The notes under the pieces are model-generated. The model was not told where the DNA came from, searched no databases, and saw only the letters and a program-made list of their open reading frames with translations. Shown here piece by piece: positions 16,913-26,040 of a DNA stretch of 64,000 nt. A program made the position numbers and the translations under genes. This DNA comes from Winogradskyella sp. (lineage in GTDB: Bacteria; Bacteroidota; Bacteroidia; Flavobacteriales; Flavobacteriaceae), in the NCBI RefSeq assembly GCF_028282165.1, contig NZ_JANQIM010000005.1, positions 1 through 64,000 of the forward strand. The letters run 5' to 3'. Every line of letters begins with the position of its first letter. Positions within the stretch are counted from its first letter, which is position 1.

Positions 16913-17683
16913 CTATTTACCTTCTGTAGCTGGCCAATAGCTTAGATCTGGTCTAATATTGGCTTCAACCTGGTCGTACTTGGAGGTTAGCTTAATAACT
17001 TCCCAAAATACGGCATCTTTTTCATCACCGAGTAGTTTATCATTCTCTTCTCCTTCTTGCGCAATCTCCATGTCGGACGTTCCAGCTATTGCTACCATAT
17101 AATAACTTCCTTCACTGCCAAAACCGCTGTGGTACACCTCGTAACCATTTTTTATGCCTTTGGTCTTGAACATTTCTTTTACCTTAGCCATAGCTTCCTT
17201 CATGGCCTTACCGTTCTTTGGTGGGTAATATAGAAAGTGGTACTCTCTTTGGTTTTTCCCTGTTGTACTATAGCCTTCTGGCATATAAGACAATTCTGAT
17301 TTAAAATGAATTATTTCACTGCTATAAGAATCATAACATTTATCAAACTCATTAAACATCTGGTCCATTTTATCTTCGCCGACCTTTTTTTCCATTTCTT
17401 CCATGTGATTTTTGTCTAATTCAGCCATGTTCTTAATGGGTATGGCATAAACATAACGTCCATCTTCAACGCTTATCGTGGTCCAGTTTAGATCCTTGAT
17501 ATCATTTTCTTCACATAGGGTTTTAAATTTAAGCGAAAGTTCTTCGTATTTGGGCATCATTTCAAACTTTACGTTGTCAGTATGTACTAAAAACATAGTA
17601 GGTTGTTCTTCTTGTGAGTTGGAGATGTTAATTGCAAATACGGCAATAAACAGGGCGAGTGCCCCTCTTTTGAGAATTTTCAT
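16913..17683 (-). CDS. Uncharacterised secreted protein with two related halves
   Basis: 256 aa. Signal peptide MKILKRGALALFIAVFAINISNSQ. Two halves look related: each has an amphipathic helix (MMPKYEELSLKFKTLCEEN versus KEAMAKVKEMFKTKG), then a Gly/Tyr strand (DGRYVYAIPI versus EGSYYMVAIAG), suggesting a duplicated ferredoxin-like (dimeric alpha/beta barrel) domain. I cannot assign a function. It sits upstream of the NTF2-like lipoprotein. Confidence 0.65.
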   Translation of the reverse strand: MKILKRGALALFIAVFAINISNSQEEQPTMFLVHTDNVKFEMMPKYEELSLKFKTLCEENDIKDLNWTTISVEDGRYVYAIPIKNMAELDKNHMEEMEKKVGEDKMDQMFNEFDKCYDSYSSEIIHFKSELSYMPEGYSTTGKNQREYHFLYYPPKNGKAMKEAMAKVKEMFKTKGIKNGYEVYHSGFGSEGSYYMVAIAGTSDMEIAQEGEENDKLLGDEKDAVFWEVIKLTSKYDQVEANIRPDLSYWPATEGK

Positions 17684-17830
17684 AATTAATTGGTTTTTGT
17701 GGTTAATAGCTTAAATAACCATTTCAAAAAATAGACAAAAACATGTGTAGAAATTGTGCAGGGAATCTCTGCAAGGCTTAATAAAGGTAATGAAAATATT
17801 CTTTTGGGAATTAACCTACAGTGCTGTTAA

Positions 17831-18370
17831 TCAATTTCTTACAAAGAAACTAAAGGCGCTTCCTCCATATTTTCTTACATATGAAAATTGCTCTAAACCA
17901 CTTAAATCTGTATGTTTAGAATGTTCTATAATTAGGCATCCGTCTTCATCTAGAAGATCATTTTGAAATACTAGTTGGGGAATTTTTGCAAACAGTTCAA
18001 TTCCAAAATCATAAGGCGGGTCTGCAAAGATGATAGTGTGTTTTTGTTTGGTATGTTCCAAGAATTTAAAAACATCACTCTTTATGGTTTGTATTGGCAT
18101 TCCAAAGGTCTCTGCAGTTTCATTTATAAATCTGATACAACCATAATTATCATCCACGGCCATAATTTGTTCGGTACCTCTAGAAGCAAATTCATAGCTA
18201 ATGTTTCCAGTTCCTGAGAATAAATCCAAAACTGCAACTTCATCAAAGTAGTACTGATTGTTTAGAATGTTAAATAAGGCTTCTTTTGCCATATCCGTCG
18301 TAGGACGAACAGGCAATTTTTTTGGCGCAATTATTTTTCTGCCTTTGAATATGCCAGAGATAATGCGCAT
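17831..18370 (-). CDS. rsmD: 16S rRNA (guanine-966-N2)-methyltransferase
   Basis: 179 aa, normal for RsmD. N-terminal MRIISGIFKGR, SAM-binding motif DLFSGTG at residues 49-55, acidic motif II AVDD, and catalytic DPPY at 117-120 typical of N2-guanine/N6-adenine methyltransferases. It methylates G966 of 16S rRNA in the 30S subunit. Its start overlaps the stop of the DUF3822 gene by 1 nt, so the two are translationally coupled. Confidence 0.95.
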   Translation of the reverse strand: MRIISGIFKGRKIIAPKKLPVRPTTDMAKEALFNILNNQYYFDEVAVLDLFSGTGNISYEFASRGTEQIMAVDDNYGCIRFINETAETFGMPIQTIKSDVFKFLEHTKQKHTIIFADPPYDFGIELFAKIPQLVFQNDLLDEDGCLIIEHSKHTDLSGLEQFSYVRKYGGSAFSFFVRN

Positions 18371-19182
18371 TAAAAAGAGTTTAGAATCAAATAATGATAA
18401 TGAATGTCCTCACTATTGGTTATTTCGGGGTACTTGTAGCCAAAAGTATTGTCCAAAATTTTTATATGCCTTACGTAAGTGTAAAGTTGGTGATAAAGCT
18501 CATCATTTTCTTTAATACGACCACAAAGGTTTATTAAAGTAGTTTCGACATCTAGAGACAATTGCTCAAAAACAAATAGTATGTAATAAATGAAATCCTC
18601 TTTGCTTTGGTATTCAAAAACATTAAACAATTGTAGTTGACCTCTTTCTAAAACTAAGACTTCAATCGTAGATGGATTGACATGCACAAATACTTTAGGG
18701 GCTACTTCGCTATGGTCTTTTTCTTTTTCTAGTATAGTTTGTATTAAAATTGTTGAAGAGTGTTTGTATGTAAACTCACCAAAAGTTTCGAAAATATAGT
18801 TGTTTATATTTACATAAGGAATATAGACATTAATACTATTGTTTATTTCAAGTTCGTCTTGTGTAATAAAGTCGGTTTTTAAAATTTTGGCATTAAATTT
18901 TAAATAATTCGCCTTTTGATTTTCGTCATATAAGTCTTTTGGAACCAGTGTTGATAGTTCATTTTGGTGAATTACATTAACTGCATCGAAATTATCAAAA
19001 AACCTAGAGCTGGCACTCAATTCGGTCTTTAAGCGGTTAAGGACATCAAAAGGTGTGAGTTTACTTATAAACTCAATAGTATTGAGAAATTCGACCGTGT
19101 TCGAAGTTCTATTTAAAATACAAAAAGAAAGCCCATTCAAATTAACTTGAATGGACAGTTCTTTAATATTGTTGTTGTTCAA
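18370..19182 (-). CDS. DUF3822 family protein (possible ASKHA fold)
   Basis: 270 aa cytoplasmic protein starting MNNNNIKELSIQVNLNGLSF. It has the look of the Bacteroidota-specific DUF3822 family, which sits next to rsmD in many Flavobacteriia. The N-terminal strand pattern and the internal VFVHVNPSTIEVLVLERGQ segment fit an actin/hexokinase-like (PilM-type) fold without clear nucleotide motifs. Function is unknown. It is in an operon with the 19186-19911 gene (3 nt gap) and rsmD (1 nt overlap). Confidence 0.7.
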   Translation of the reverse strand: MNNNNIKELSIQVNLNGLSFCILNRTSNTVEFLNTIEFISKLTPFDVLNRLKTELSASSRFFDNFDAVNVIHQNELSTLVPKDLYDENQKANYLKFNAKILKTDFITQDELEINNSINVYIPYVNINNYIFETFGEFTYKHSSTILIQTILEKEKDHSEVAPKVFVHVNPSTIEVLVLERGQLQLFNVFEYQSKEDFIYYILFVFEQLSLDVETTLINLCGRIKENDELYHQLYTYVRHIKILDNTFGYKYPEITNSEDIHYHYLILNSF

Positions 19183-19185
19183 AAT

Positions 19186-19911
19186 TTATTCCTTAGTTGA
19201 AAGATCTTTACCCCAATTTCCGCTAGTGTTTACCTCTTCCATAGAACCGATTTTCACGGTTGCTCCTTTAACACCCGCGATAGAAATAGCTTGTTTTTCT
19301 TTATCGATAAGATACTTTTCTTCACCATCTAATACAACTGCTTTATCCACACTGGCTTCAAACACAGGAATATCATCAAGCTTACCCGCCTGCAATTGAA
19401 ATAATGCACCTTCTTTACCCACACCTACTTTAGCCAAATCTCTGTAACGTTTATCACCTTTAAATATTGAGTCTCTTACAGTATAGTAGCTAAGCGTGTC
19501 AATAAGGGTTTCGGTTTTAAATGTTTCAACGCCACCAAAGGCACGCGTTCTTTCAACATCCAAAACTAAAGTATCTCGTCTCTGAGTGATCGGAATACTA
19601 TCATTTTCAATAAAACTGATAAGCTTATCAAAAGTACCAGCGTACTCTCCATTTACTTCTTTATAGGCCAATTGTGAATCTCTAATATCTACTAAACGAT
19701 CAATAACAACTTTGTAACGTTCTACTTTTAGTTTGTTAAATTTAATCTCATCATACACTGAATTAAAGGTTATGTATCCAAGAAAAATGATTAACGCCCA
19801 AAGCAAAATATTGATTACAGGCTTTAATTTTCTAGGAACAAACTTATCAATTAACCATACAATGACAATGGTTAATAATATAATTGCTACAACTGCTATA
19901 ATTACTCTCAT
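19186..19911 (-). CDS. Conserved membrane-anchored protein of the rsmD operon
   Basis: 241 aa. Two N-terminal membrane helices (VIIAVVAIILLTIVIVWLI and INILLWALIIFLGYITF) are followed by a coiled segment (KVERYKVVIDRLVDIRDSQLAYKE) and a probably periplasmic beta-rich domain. The helix-DIRDSQLAYKEVNG pattern is pseudopilin-like in flavour, but I cannot assign a family. First gene of the 19911-17831 operon. A -7-like box (minus TAGATTTG, 19946-19939) lies about 28 nt upstream of the start. Confidence 0.7.
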   Translation of the reverse strand: MRVIIAVVAIILLTIVIVWLIDKFVPRKLKPVINILLWALIIFLGYITFNSVYDEIKFNKLKVERYKVVIDRLVDIRDSQLAYKEVNGEYAGTFDKLISFIENDSIPITQRRDTLVLDVERTRAFGGVETFKTETLIDTLSYYTVRDSIFKGDKRYRDLAKVGVGKEGALFQLQAGKLDDIPVFEASVDKAVVLDGEEKYLIDKEKQAISIAGVKGATVKIGSMEEVNTSGNWGKDLSTKE

Positions 19912-20033
19912 CTTAGTGTTTATTAATTAGGTCTCTCGCAAATCTACAATTTTTTTTTGTTCGTTAAAACTATCTAAATAAAAAATAAAGTTGCAATAAA
20001 GAATAATGCTATATTGCTTCATATTTATTTTTT

Positions 20034-21476
20034 ATGATTACCAATGCCTCCGCATTTTACTCACTTTTAAAGTCCAAGTTTCCATTTATGCCAACATCTA
20101 AGCAGGATATGGTGTTGTTGCAACTGTCTCAATTTATTTTTGATTCCTCTTCAAATCACATTTACTTGCTTAAAGGGTATGCTGGTACAGGCAAAACAAG
20201 TATTATTGGCACTATAGTTGCCAATCTTTGGCAGGCCAAAAAAAGCGCTATTTTATTGGCACCTACTGGTAGAGCGGCTAAAGTGATTTCTAATTATTCA
20301 AAAAAGGAAGCTTTTACGATTCATAAGAAAATTTACTTTCCTAAAAAGGATAAAGGAGGAGGGGTAAAGTTTGTGATGCAACCCAACAAACACCGAAATA
20401 CCATATTTATTGTTGATGAAGCTTCCATGATTCCAGATTTACCTTCAGATTCAAAATTATTCGAAAATGGTTCGCTTTTAGATGACCTTATGCAATACGT
20501 CTATTCAGGGCATCAATGTAAGCTTTTATTAATTGGAGATAAGGCACAATTGCCTCCTGTAAAGTCAGATTTGAGTCCGGCTTTAGATGATGGTAAATTA
20601 AGTTTGAACTATAATAAAGAAGTATCTGGTATAGAATTGGATGAAGTCGTAAGACAAGAACAAGATTCTGGGATTTTGGACAATGCTACAGAATTAAGGG
20701 CCGTATTGGAAACAGGTTTTTTTGACAGTTTTAAATTCAGTGTTAATTCTTATAAAGACATTGTTAGGTTAATCGATGGGCATGAAATTATGGATGCTAT
20801 AAACGATAGTTACAGCACTGAAGGATATGAAGAGACTGCTATTATAGTTCGTAGTAATAAACGCGCAAACCTTTACAATAAGCAAATAAGAGAACGTATT
20901 TTATTTAATGAAAGTGAATTGTCGGCAGGTGATAATCTAATGGTAGTAAAAAACAATTACTTTTGGATTAAACCTACCTCTGAAGCAGGCTTTATAGCTA
21001 ATGGCGATATTATTGAGGTTTTGGAGATATTCAGTATTAAGGAGTTGTATGGGTTTAAATTTGCAGAAGTTAAAGTAAGAATGGTCGATTATCCTCGTAT
21101 GAAACCTTTTGAAACTGTATTGCTTTTAGATACCATTAATGCTGAAAGCGCATCATTAAGTTACGAGGAGTCCAATAGGCTATATCAAGAAGTTGTTAAG
21201 GATTATGCTAACGAAAAATCGAACTATAAGCGATTTCTTGGCGTTAAGAACAACAAATATTTTAATGCCTTGCAGGTAAAGTTTTCTTATGCTATAACCT
21301 GCCACAAATCGCAAGGCGGGCAATGGAATACTATCTTTGTAGAACAGCCTTATTTGCCTAACGGCTTGGACAAGGATTATATACGTTGGTTATACACAGC
21401 TGTTACTAGGGCAAAAAAAAAATTATACCTTATCGGTTTTAAGAACGATATGTTTATAGAAAACCATACAAAATAA
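20034..21476 (+). CDS. RecD2/UvrD-like superfamily 1 ATPase (DNA helicase)
   Basis: 480 aa. Walker A GYAGTGKT at residues 48-55, a motif Ia-like LLAPTGRAAK, Walker B IVDEASM near 126-132, motif III LLIGDKAQLPPV, and the C-terminal UvrD_C_2 signature ITCHKSQGGQW near 420 followed by YTAVTRAKKKLYLIG. This architecture is shared by RecD2 and Pif1/Dda-like 5'-3' helicases used in repair. It lacks the long N-terminal region of RecD2. It is a single gene 40 nt before kdsB. Confidence 0.85.
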   Translation: MITNASAFYSLLKSKFPFMPTSKQDMVLLQLSQFIFDSSSNHIYLLKGYAGTGKTSIIGTIVANLWQAKKSAILLAPTGRAAKVISNYSKKEAFTIHKKIYFPKKDKGGGVKFVMQPNKHRNTIFIVDEASMIPDLPSDSKLFENGSLLDDLMQYVYSGHQCKLLLIGDKAQLPPVKSDLSPALDDGKLSLNYNKEVSGIELDEVVRQEQDSGILDNATELRAVLETGFFDSFKFSVNSYKDIVRLIDGHEIMDAINDSYSTEGYEETAIIVRSNKRANLYNKQIRERILFNESELSAGDNLMVVKNNYFWIKPTSEAGFIANGDIIEVLEIFSIKELYGFKFAEVKVRMVDYPRMKPFETVLLLDTINAESASLSYEESNRLYQEVVKDYANEKSNYKRFLGVKNNKYFNALQVKFSYAITCHKSQGGQWNTIFVEQPYLPNGLDKDYIRWLYTAVTRAKKKLYLIGFKNDMFIENHTK

Positions 21477-21488
21477 TAAAGAATACTT

Positions 21489-21496
21489 TATTTTTG
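21489..21496 (+). promoter_or_regulatory. Candidate -7 promoter element for the kdsB operon
   Basis: TATTTTTG matches TAnnTTTG and ends 20 nt before the kdsB ATG. No TTG is seen about 20 nt further upstream, so this is tentative. Confidence 0.4.
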
Positions 21497-21516
21497 AATA
21501 CAGATAAAGCAGATAC

Positions 21517-22245
21517 ATGAAGATAATATCCATGATCCCTGCACGTTACAGTGCATCTCGTTTCCCTGGTAAATTAATGCAGAATTTAGCAGGAAAATCC
21601 GTTATTCTCAGAACTTATGAAGCAACGGTTGCAACTGGGCTTTTTAGTGAGGTTTATGTCGTAACGGATAGCGACATCATTTTTAACGAAATCGTTGATA
21701 ATGGCGGAAAGGCCATTATGAGTAAAAAGGAACATCATTCTGGTAGTGATAGAATAGCTGAAGCGGTAGCCGATGTAGATTGTGATATTGTGGTAAATGT
21801 ACAGGGTGACGAACCATTTACAGAGCGCGAGAGCTTGTGCAAGGTATTAGAAGTGTTTAAAGATGATGTTGATGAAAAAATAGATTTAGCGTCATTAATG
21901 GTAGAAATAACTGATTGGGACGAAATCAATAATCCAAATACGGTTAAAGTGATTGTAGATCAGGATAATTTTGCATTGTATTTTTCCAGGAGTCCAATTC
22001 CTTTTCCGAGAGATAAAAATGTAGGGGCACGTTATTTTAAGCATAAGGGCATTTATGCGTTCAGAAAGCAAGCTTTATTAGATTTTACAGTACTTCCAAT
22101 GCAGTATATCGAAGCTACTGAAAAGATAGAATGTATTCGCTATTTAGAATATGGAAAGAGAATTAAAATGGTTGAAACCGAGATACAAGGTGTAGAGATA
22201 GACACACCAGAAGATTTAGAAAAAGCAAAACAATTGTGGAAATAG
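21517..22245 (+). CDS. kdsB: 3-deoxy-manno-octulosonate (or 8-amino-Kdo) cytidylyltransferase
   Basis: 242 aa, standard for KdsB. The N-terminal nucleotide-binding motif [13 protein letters not shown] is followed by [25 protein letters not shown] and the C-terminal [13 protein letters not shown]. The enzyme makes CMP-Kdo for lipid A core sugars in the cytoplasm. A KdnB-type gene downstream raises the possibility that it uses 8-amino-Kdo, as reported for Shewanella. It heads a five-gene plus-strand run to 25234. Confidence 0.95.
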   Translation: MKIISMIPARYSASRFPGKLMQNLAGKSVILRTYEATVATGLFSEVYVVTDSDIIFNEIVDNGGKAIMSKKEHHSGSDRIAEAVADVDCDIVVNVQGDEPFTERESLCKVLEVFKDDVDEKIDLASLMVEITDWDEINNPNTVKVIVDQDNFALYFSRSPIPFPRDKNVGARYFKHKGIYAFRKQALLDFTVLPMQYIEATEKIECIRYLEYGKRIKMVETEIQGVEIDTPEDLEKAKQLWK

Positions 22246-22940
22246 ATTATAGTAATATAAAAGTGATAGGTTTTGATGCTGATGATACACTTTGGGTAAA
22301 CGAAACCTATTTTAGGGAGGCCGAGGAAGAAGTGGGACGATTATTATCGCATTATGAAACACCGAATAAAATAGACCAAGAACTGTTTTTAATGGAGATC
22401 AAAAATCTTCCAACGTATGGTTATGGCGTAAAAGGATTTGTCTTATCTATCATTGAGTTGGCTATAGAGCTTTCTAACGGTAAGGTTTCTAACCAAATCA
22501 TCGGCAAAATATTGGATATAGGAAAAGATATGATCAATAAGCCTATAGAGCTATTGGATGGCGTCGAAAAAGTGCTTAAGGTTCTGTCTAAAGAGTATCG
22601 GCTGATCGTAGCTACAAAAGGAGATCTTTTGGATCAGGAACGAAAATTAGATAAGTCGGGCTTGTTACAGTATTTTCATCATATTGAAGTGTTGAGTGAA
22701 AAACAGGAAGCCAATTACAAAAAGCTTTTAAATCATTTAGATATTGATCCATCTGAATTTTTAATGATAGGAAATTCTTTAAAGTCAGATATTTTGCCTT
22801 TGATCAATATCGGTGCAAATGCTATACACATCCCTTTTCATACCACTTGGCAACACGAAAAAGTATCTGGAAAAGAAGCCAATGGTGAAGACTACAAAAC
22901 GGTTGAGCGTTTAACAGATATTTTAGAATTGCTACAATGA
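22236..22940 (+). CDS. HAD-superfamily hydrolase
   Basis: 234 aa. Catalytic motif [10 protein letters not shown] (D14, D16), motif II VATKGD, and motif IV near [12 protein letters not shown], typical of class I HAD phosphatases with a helical cap. The start is GTG at 22236, overlapping kdsB by 10 nt. Its stop overlaps the next start by 4 nt. Position directly after kdsB might suggest a sugar-phosphate substrate, for example a Kdo-8-phosphate phosphatase role, but the sequence resembles generic YjjG/Had-like enzymes, so this is inference. Confidence 0.85.
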   Translation: MEIDYSNIKVIGFDADDTLWVNETYFREAEEEVGRLLSHYETPNKIDQELFLMEIKNLPTYGYGVKGFVLSIIELAIELSNGKVSNQIIGKILDIGKDMINKPIELLDGVEKVLKVLSKEYRLIVATKGDLLDQERKLDKSGLLQYFHHIEVLSEKQEANYKKLLNHLDIDPSEFLMIGNSLKSDILPLINIGANAIHIPFHTTWQHEKVSGKEANGEDYKTVERLTDILELLQ

Positions 22941-23554
22941 AGGTTATTGATATAGATTCTTGGAATAGGAAAAGACTTTATAATCATTTTAGGCAATTAA
23001 AGGATCCCTATTTTGGAGTGGTTATTCCTTTTGATGTTACAAAAGCCTACCATTTTTCAAAAGATAAAAAGGTTAGTTTTTTTGTGAAATATCTGCATGA
23101 TTGTATGAAAGCTATAAATAATGTCGATAATTTCCGTTATCGAATTATTGATGAGAAAGTCGTGGATTTTGAAGCTATACATGCGTCAGCAACAATAGCC
23201 AGAGAAGATAATACTTACGGCTTTTCATTTATAAATTACAGTGAAGATTTAAATATATTTATTGAAAACTTTAATAAAGAAAAAGAACGAATCCTAAATT
23301 CCGAAGACTTATATCCTCCGGTAAATGGTCAAGATTGTATTCATTGTTCTGCAATACCTTGGTTTGAGTTTACGGGGCATAAAGAACCTTCGTCGGGCAA
23401 TCTTGAATCTGTTCCAGAGATTGCCTTTTCTAGGACTAAAAGTGATAATGGTAAGTTAATTATGAATGTGTCCGTTCATGTTAATCATGCATTGGTAGAT
23501 GGCTATCATGTAGGTCTTTTTGCAGAAAGGTTTCAATTTTATTTAAATACTTAG
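22937..23554 (+). CDS. Chloramphenicol acetyltransferase-like protein
   Basis: 205 aa, CAT fold. The catalytic-type motif is VNHALVDGYHVG with H184 and D188 (compare HHxxxDG of CAT). Also visible are FRYRIID near the N-terminus and HCSAIPWFEFTGHKEP in the middle. The usual double histidine is Asn-His here, as in several CAT-like proteins of Bacteroidota. It would transfer an acetyl group from acetyl-CoA; the acceptor is unknown and resistance should not be assumed. It overlaps the HAD gene by 4 nt. Confidence 0.82.
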   Translation: MKVIDIDSWNRKRLYNHFRQLKDPYFGVVIPFDVTKAYHFSKDKKVSFFVKYLHDCMKAINNVDNFRYRIIDEKVVDFEAIHASATIAREDNTYGFSFINYSEDLNIFIENFNKEKERILNSEDLYPPVNGQDCIHCSAIPWFEFTGHKEPSSGNLESVPEIAFSRTKSDNGKLIMNVSVHVNHALVDGYHVGLFAERFQFYLNT

Positions 23555-23573
23555 TTAATACCAAGTTTGTTTT

Positions 23574-23581
23574 TATTTTTG
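23574..23581 (+). promoter_or_regulatory. Candidate internal -7 element before the kdnB-like gene
   Basis: TATTTTTG (TAnnTTTG consensus) lies 20 nt before the ATG at 23602, in the only sizeable gap (47 nt) of the run. No matching -33 TTG is seen at the right distance. Tentative. Confidence 0.3.
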
Positions 23582-23601
23582 TCAAAGAATTTATAGAGTA
23601 A

Positions 23602-24684
23602 ATGATATATAAGAATTATCCAATGGTGTCCAGAGTGGTTTTTGGGCGTGGAAGTTTTAATCAACTAGATGAAATTCTAGCACCAAATCGAAAAGGGCGT
23701 AATGCACCATTCATATTTTATGTTGATGATGTTTTTAAAGGAAATCATTGGTTAACATCTAGGATTATGTTGTCCTATAAGGATAAAATCATTTACGTAC
23801 CCACAAAGGAAGAACCTAAGACTTCACAGATCGATCAATTAGTAGAAGACATCATTTTAGAGTATAGTGAATTGCCATCTGGCATTATTGGTATAGGAGG
23901 TGGAATAGTTATGGATATTGCCAAGGCTGTTTCTCTTATGCTTACCAATAAAGGCGAATCTAAGGATTACCAAGGATGGGACTTAATAAAAAACCCTGCT
24001 GTTTATCATGTTGGGATACCAACCATTTCGGGAACAGGAGCAGAAGTATCAAGAACGACGATTTTAACTGGTCCAGAGCGTAAATTAGGTATCAATAGTG
24101 ATTATACACCTTTTGACCAAGTGATATTAGATCCTGAATTAACAAAGGATGTACCAAAAGACCAATGGTTTTATACCGGAATGGATTGTTTTGTACATTG
24201 TGTGGAGTCCCTTAATGGGACATACTTAAACTCGTTTAGCAAAACCTATGGAGAAAAGGCCTTTGAACTTTGCGAAGACATATTTTTATCGGATAAATTA
24301 AGTAAAAAAGAAGCGCAGGATAAATTGATGATGGCCTCTTGGCATGGCGGTATGAGCATTGCCTATTCGCAAGTTGGTGTAGCGCACGCAATGAGTTATG
24401 GGCTTAGTTATTTACTTGGCGTAAAGCATGGTATAGGCAACTGTATTGTATTTGATCATTTGGAAGAATATTATCCAGAAGGTGTCGCTATGTTCAAAAA
24501 AATGAAGGAGAAGCACAATATAAAACTTCCAAAAGGTATCTGTTCAGATTTAGACGAGCACCAACTTGATGTTATGATCGATGTAGCATTGAGCTTAGAA
24601 CCACTTTGGGAAAATGCTATTGGAAAACACTGGAAATCTAAAATCACCAGAGAAATATTGCTAGAGCTCTACAAAAAAATGTGA
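23602..24684 (+). CDS. kdnB: KdnB-like iron-containing dehydrogenase (Kdo 8-oxidase)
   Basis: 360 aa, iron-containing alcohol dehydrogenase fold. It carries the NAD-binding GIGGGIVMDIAKAVSLML, the family pattern GIPTISGTGAEVSRT, and metal-ligand segments GMDCFVHCVESL and HAMSYGLSYLLGVKHGIGN. From memory it closely resembles Shewanella KdnB in several blocks (VFGRGSFNQLD, YQGWDLIK, DQWFYTGMDC, SMAYSQVG-like). KdnB oxidises Kdo at C8 to an aldehyde that the aminotransferase KdnA converts to 8-amino-Kdo. KdnA is not in this window. Co-location with kdsB supports the call. Confidence 0.82.
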   Translation: MIYKNYPMVSRVVFGRGSFNQLDEILAPNRKGRNAPFIFYVDDVFKGNHWLTSRIMLSYKDKIIYVPTKEEPKTSQIDQLVEDIILEYSELPSGIIGIGGGIVMDIAKAVSLMLTNKGESKDYQGWDLIKNPAVYHVGIPTISGTGAEVSRTTILTGPERKLGINSDYTPFDQVILDPELTKDVPKDQWFYTGMDCFVHCVESLNGTYLNSFSKTYGEKAFELCEDIFLSDKLSKKEAQDKLMMASWHGGMSIAYSQVGVAHAMSYGLSYLLGVKHGIGNCIVFDHLEEYYPEGVAMFKKMKEKHNIKLPKGICSDLDEHQLDVMIDVALSLEPLWENAIGKHWKSKITREILLELYKKM

Positions 24685-24685
24685 G

Positions 24686-25234
24686 ATGCGCTGGCTTTCT
24701 AAACTTATTTACTTTAAACTTTTGGGTTGGAAAATAGTAGGCAATACTAATTTTTCTAAGGACACTATTAAAAAAGCCGTTATTATAGCAGTACCTCATA
24801 CGAGCTGGCACGATTTCTACATCGGGCTTATGCTGAGAAAAATCGTAGATATAAGGGTAAATTTTGTTGGTAAAAAGGAATTATTCAAATGGCCTTTTGG
24901 TTATTATTTTAAAGCCGTAGGCGGTAGGCCAATAGATAGAACTCCGGGACAAAATAAAGTACAAACCATTGTAAAACTATTTGAAAACGAACAAGAGTTT
25001 CGTTTGGCACTTGCGCCAGAAGGTACACGGAAAAAAGTAGAACAATGGAAAACCGGGTTTTATTATATTGCCAAAGCTGCTAAGGTTCCTATAATAATGT
25101 TTACGTTAGACTTTAAAAATAAGCAGAATAAAGTCTCAGAACCCTTTTATCCAACAGATAATAAAGACGCTGATTTTAAGTTTATGAAATCTTTTTTTGA
25201 AGGTGTTCAAGGTAAAGTTAAATCATATAGTTAA
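24686..25234 (+). CDS. PlsC-like 1-acylglycerol-3-phosphate acyltransferase family protein
   Basis: 182 aa, smaller than typical PlsC. The catalytic HX4D motif is H38-TSWH-D43 in VPHTSWHDF, the glycerol-phosphate motif is APEGTR, and GGRPIDRTPG lies between them. It should transfer acyl groups to a phospholipid or ornithine/glycine-lipid type precursor at the inner membrane. It starts 1 nt after the kdnB stop, so it closes the operon. Confidence 0.88.
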   Translation: MRWLSKLIYFKLLGWKIVGNTNFSKDTIKKAVIIAVPHTSWHDFYIGLMLRKIVDIRVNFVGKKELFKWPFGYYFKAVGGRPIDRTPGQNKVQTIVKLFENEQEFRLALAPEGTRKKVEQWKTGFYYIAKAAKVPIIMFTLDFKNKQNKVSEPFYPTDNKDADFKFMKSFFEGVQGKVKSYS

Positions 25235-25385
25235 CAGGTCTTAATATGTTTTTCTAATAGTTTAAAATTAAACTGTGATGCCCAGTTAAAATACATTAAA
25301 TAAAATATGGCATGAGATTTGTTCTATATGTTATACAATGAAACATAAAGTAAACTAATTATAGTCCCTAAAAAGAAACATTGTT

Positions 25386-25425
25386 TAAAAAAAGCTATCT
25401 ATACCCTAAGGTGATAGCTTTTTTT
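25386..25425. terminator. Bidirectional terminator between the kdsB operon and the NTF2-like gene
   Basis: Stem AAAAAAAGCTATC / GATAGCTTTTTTT with a loop of about 13 nt. It overlaps the last codons of the minus-strand gene ending at 25406 and lies 150 nt after the acyltransferase. Confidence 0.75.
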
Positions 25426-25882
25426 CTTTCATGTACTTTTCCAAGAGACGATTGGTTTGCGTATTTAGTTTTGATTTAAAAAAGCCCATACCACCAAACA
25501 ACAGTCCCTTTATACCAAATGCTTGTCTGGCCCATAGATGAAGGCTAAAATCATCTTTGTGATTGATAATTAAACCATCTTTAAATTCAAATTTAGCATC
25601 AATCCTATTATGAACTTTCCTTTTGGTCTGGCTGAAGTTGTAGAATGCCTCCCAATGTGCTGAACCTGTATTTGAATCCGCTTTAATGTTCGATACTTCT
25701 ACTTTAAAATTTTTACCTTTTTGAGATTCGCATAGCATATGCCACATGGCTTTGGCTTTATTGCCCTTTAATATGCCAAAGGCTGGATCTTCAAAAACTA
25801 TATCTTCATGATAAAAAGAACACATGGTGTCTGCATCCAAATCGTTAAATGCTTTGTAAAATGTTTGAATAGTGTTTTTCAT
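25406..25882 (-). CDS. NTF2/SnoaL-like protein
   Basis: 158 aa cytoplasmic protein without a signal peptide. The first ~105 residues have the SnoaL/nuclear transport factor 2 pattern (TFYKAFNDLDADTMCSFYHEDIVFEDPAFG ladder, then SAHWEAFYNFS and FEFKDGLIINHKDDF). The ~40-residue tail (FGIKGLLFGGMGFFKSKLNTQTN) is basic and Gly-rich. The family covers isomerases, hydrolases and binding proteins, so the role is open. Its 3' end overlaps the terminator. Confidence 0.8.
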   Translation of the reverse strand: MKNTIQTFYKAFNDLDADTMCSFYHEDIVFEDPAFGILKGNKAKAMWHMLCESQKGKNFKVEVSNIKADSNTGSAHWEAFYNFSQTKRKVHNRIDAKFEFKDGLIINHKDDFSLHLWARQAFGIKGLLFGGMGFFKSKLNTQTNRLLEKYMKEKKLSP

Positions 25883-25990
25883 GCAAAAAAGATTTATTTC
25901 AAGATAATAAAGTTAGAATATAGCTTTTTAAATGAGCAATAAAAGTCCTGCATTTAAAGATAGTCTAATTCTTTTAGGTTTGAAAAAGTG

Positions 25991-26017
25991 AAGGCTTCCT
26001 ATTAAGGAAGCCTTTTT
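25991..26017. terminator. Hairpin terminator downstream of the sbtA-like gene
   Basis: Perfect stem AAGGCTTCCT / AGGAAGCCTT with loop ATTA, followed on the plus strand by TTTTT and on the minus strand by CACTTTTTC. It lies about 24 nt after the minus-strand sbtA-like stop. Confidence 0.7.
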
Positions 26018-26040
26018 ATTCTATTTAAAGCTTATTCATC

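Noticed and set aside
22937..23554. Chloramphenicol resistance gene
   Set aside because: The protein is CAT-like in fold but sits in a Kdo-related operon, and similar chromosomal proteins need not give resistance.
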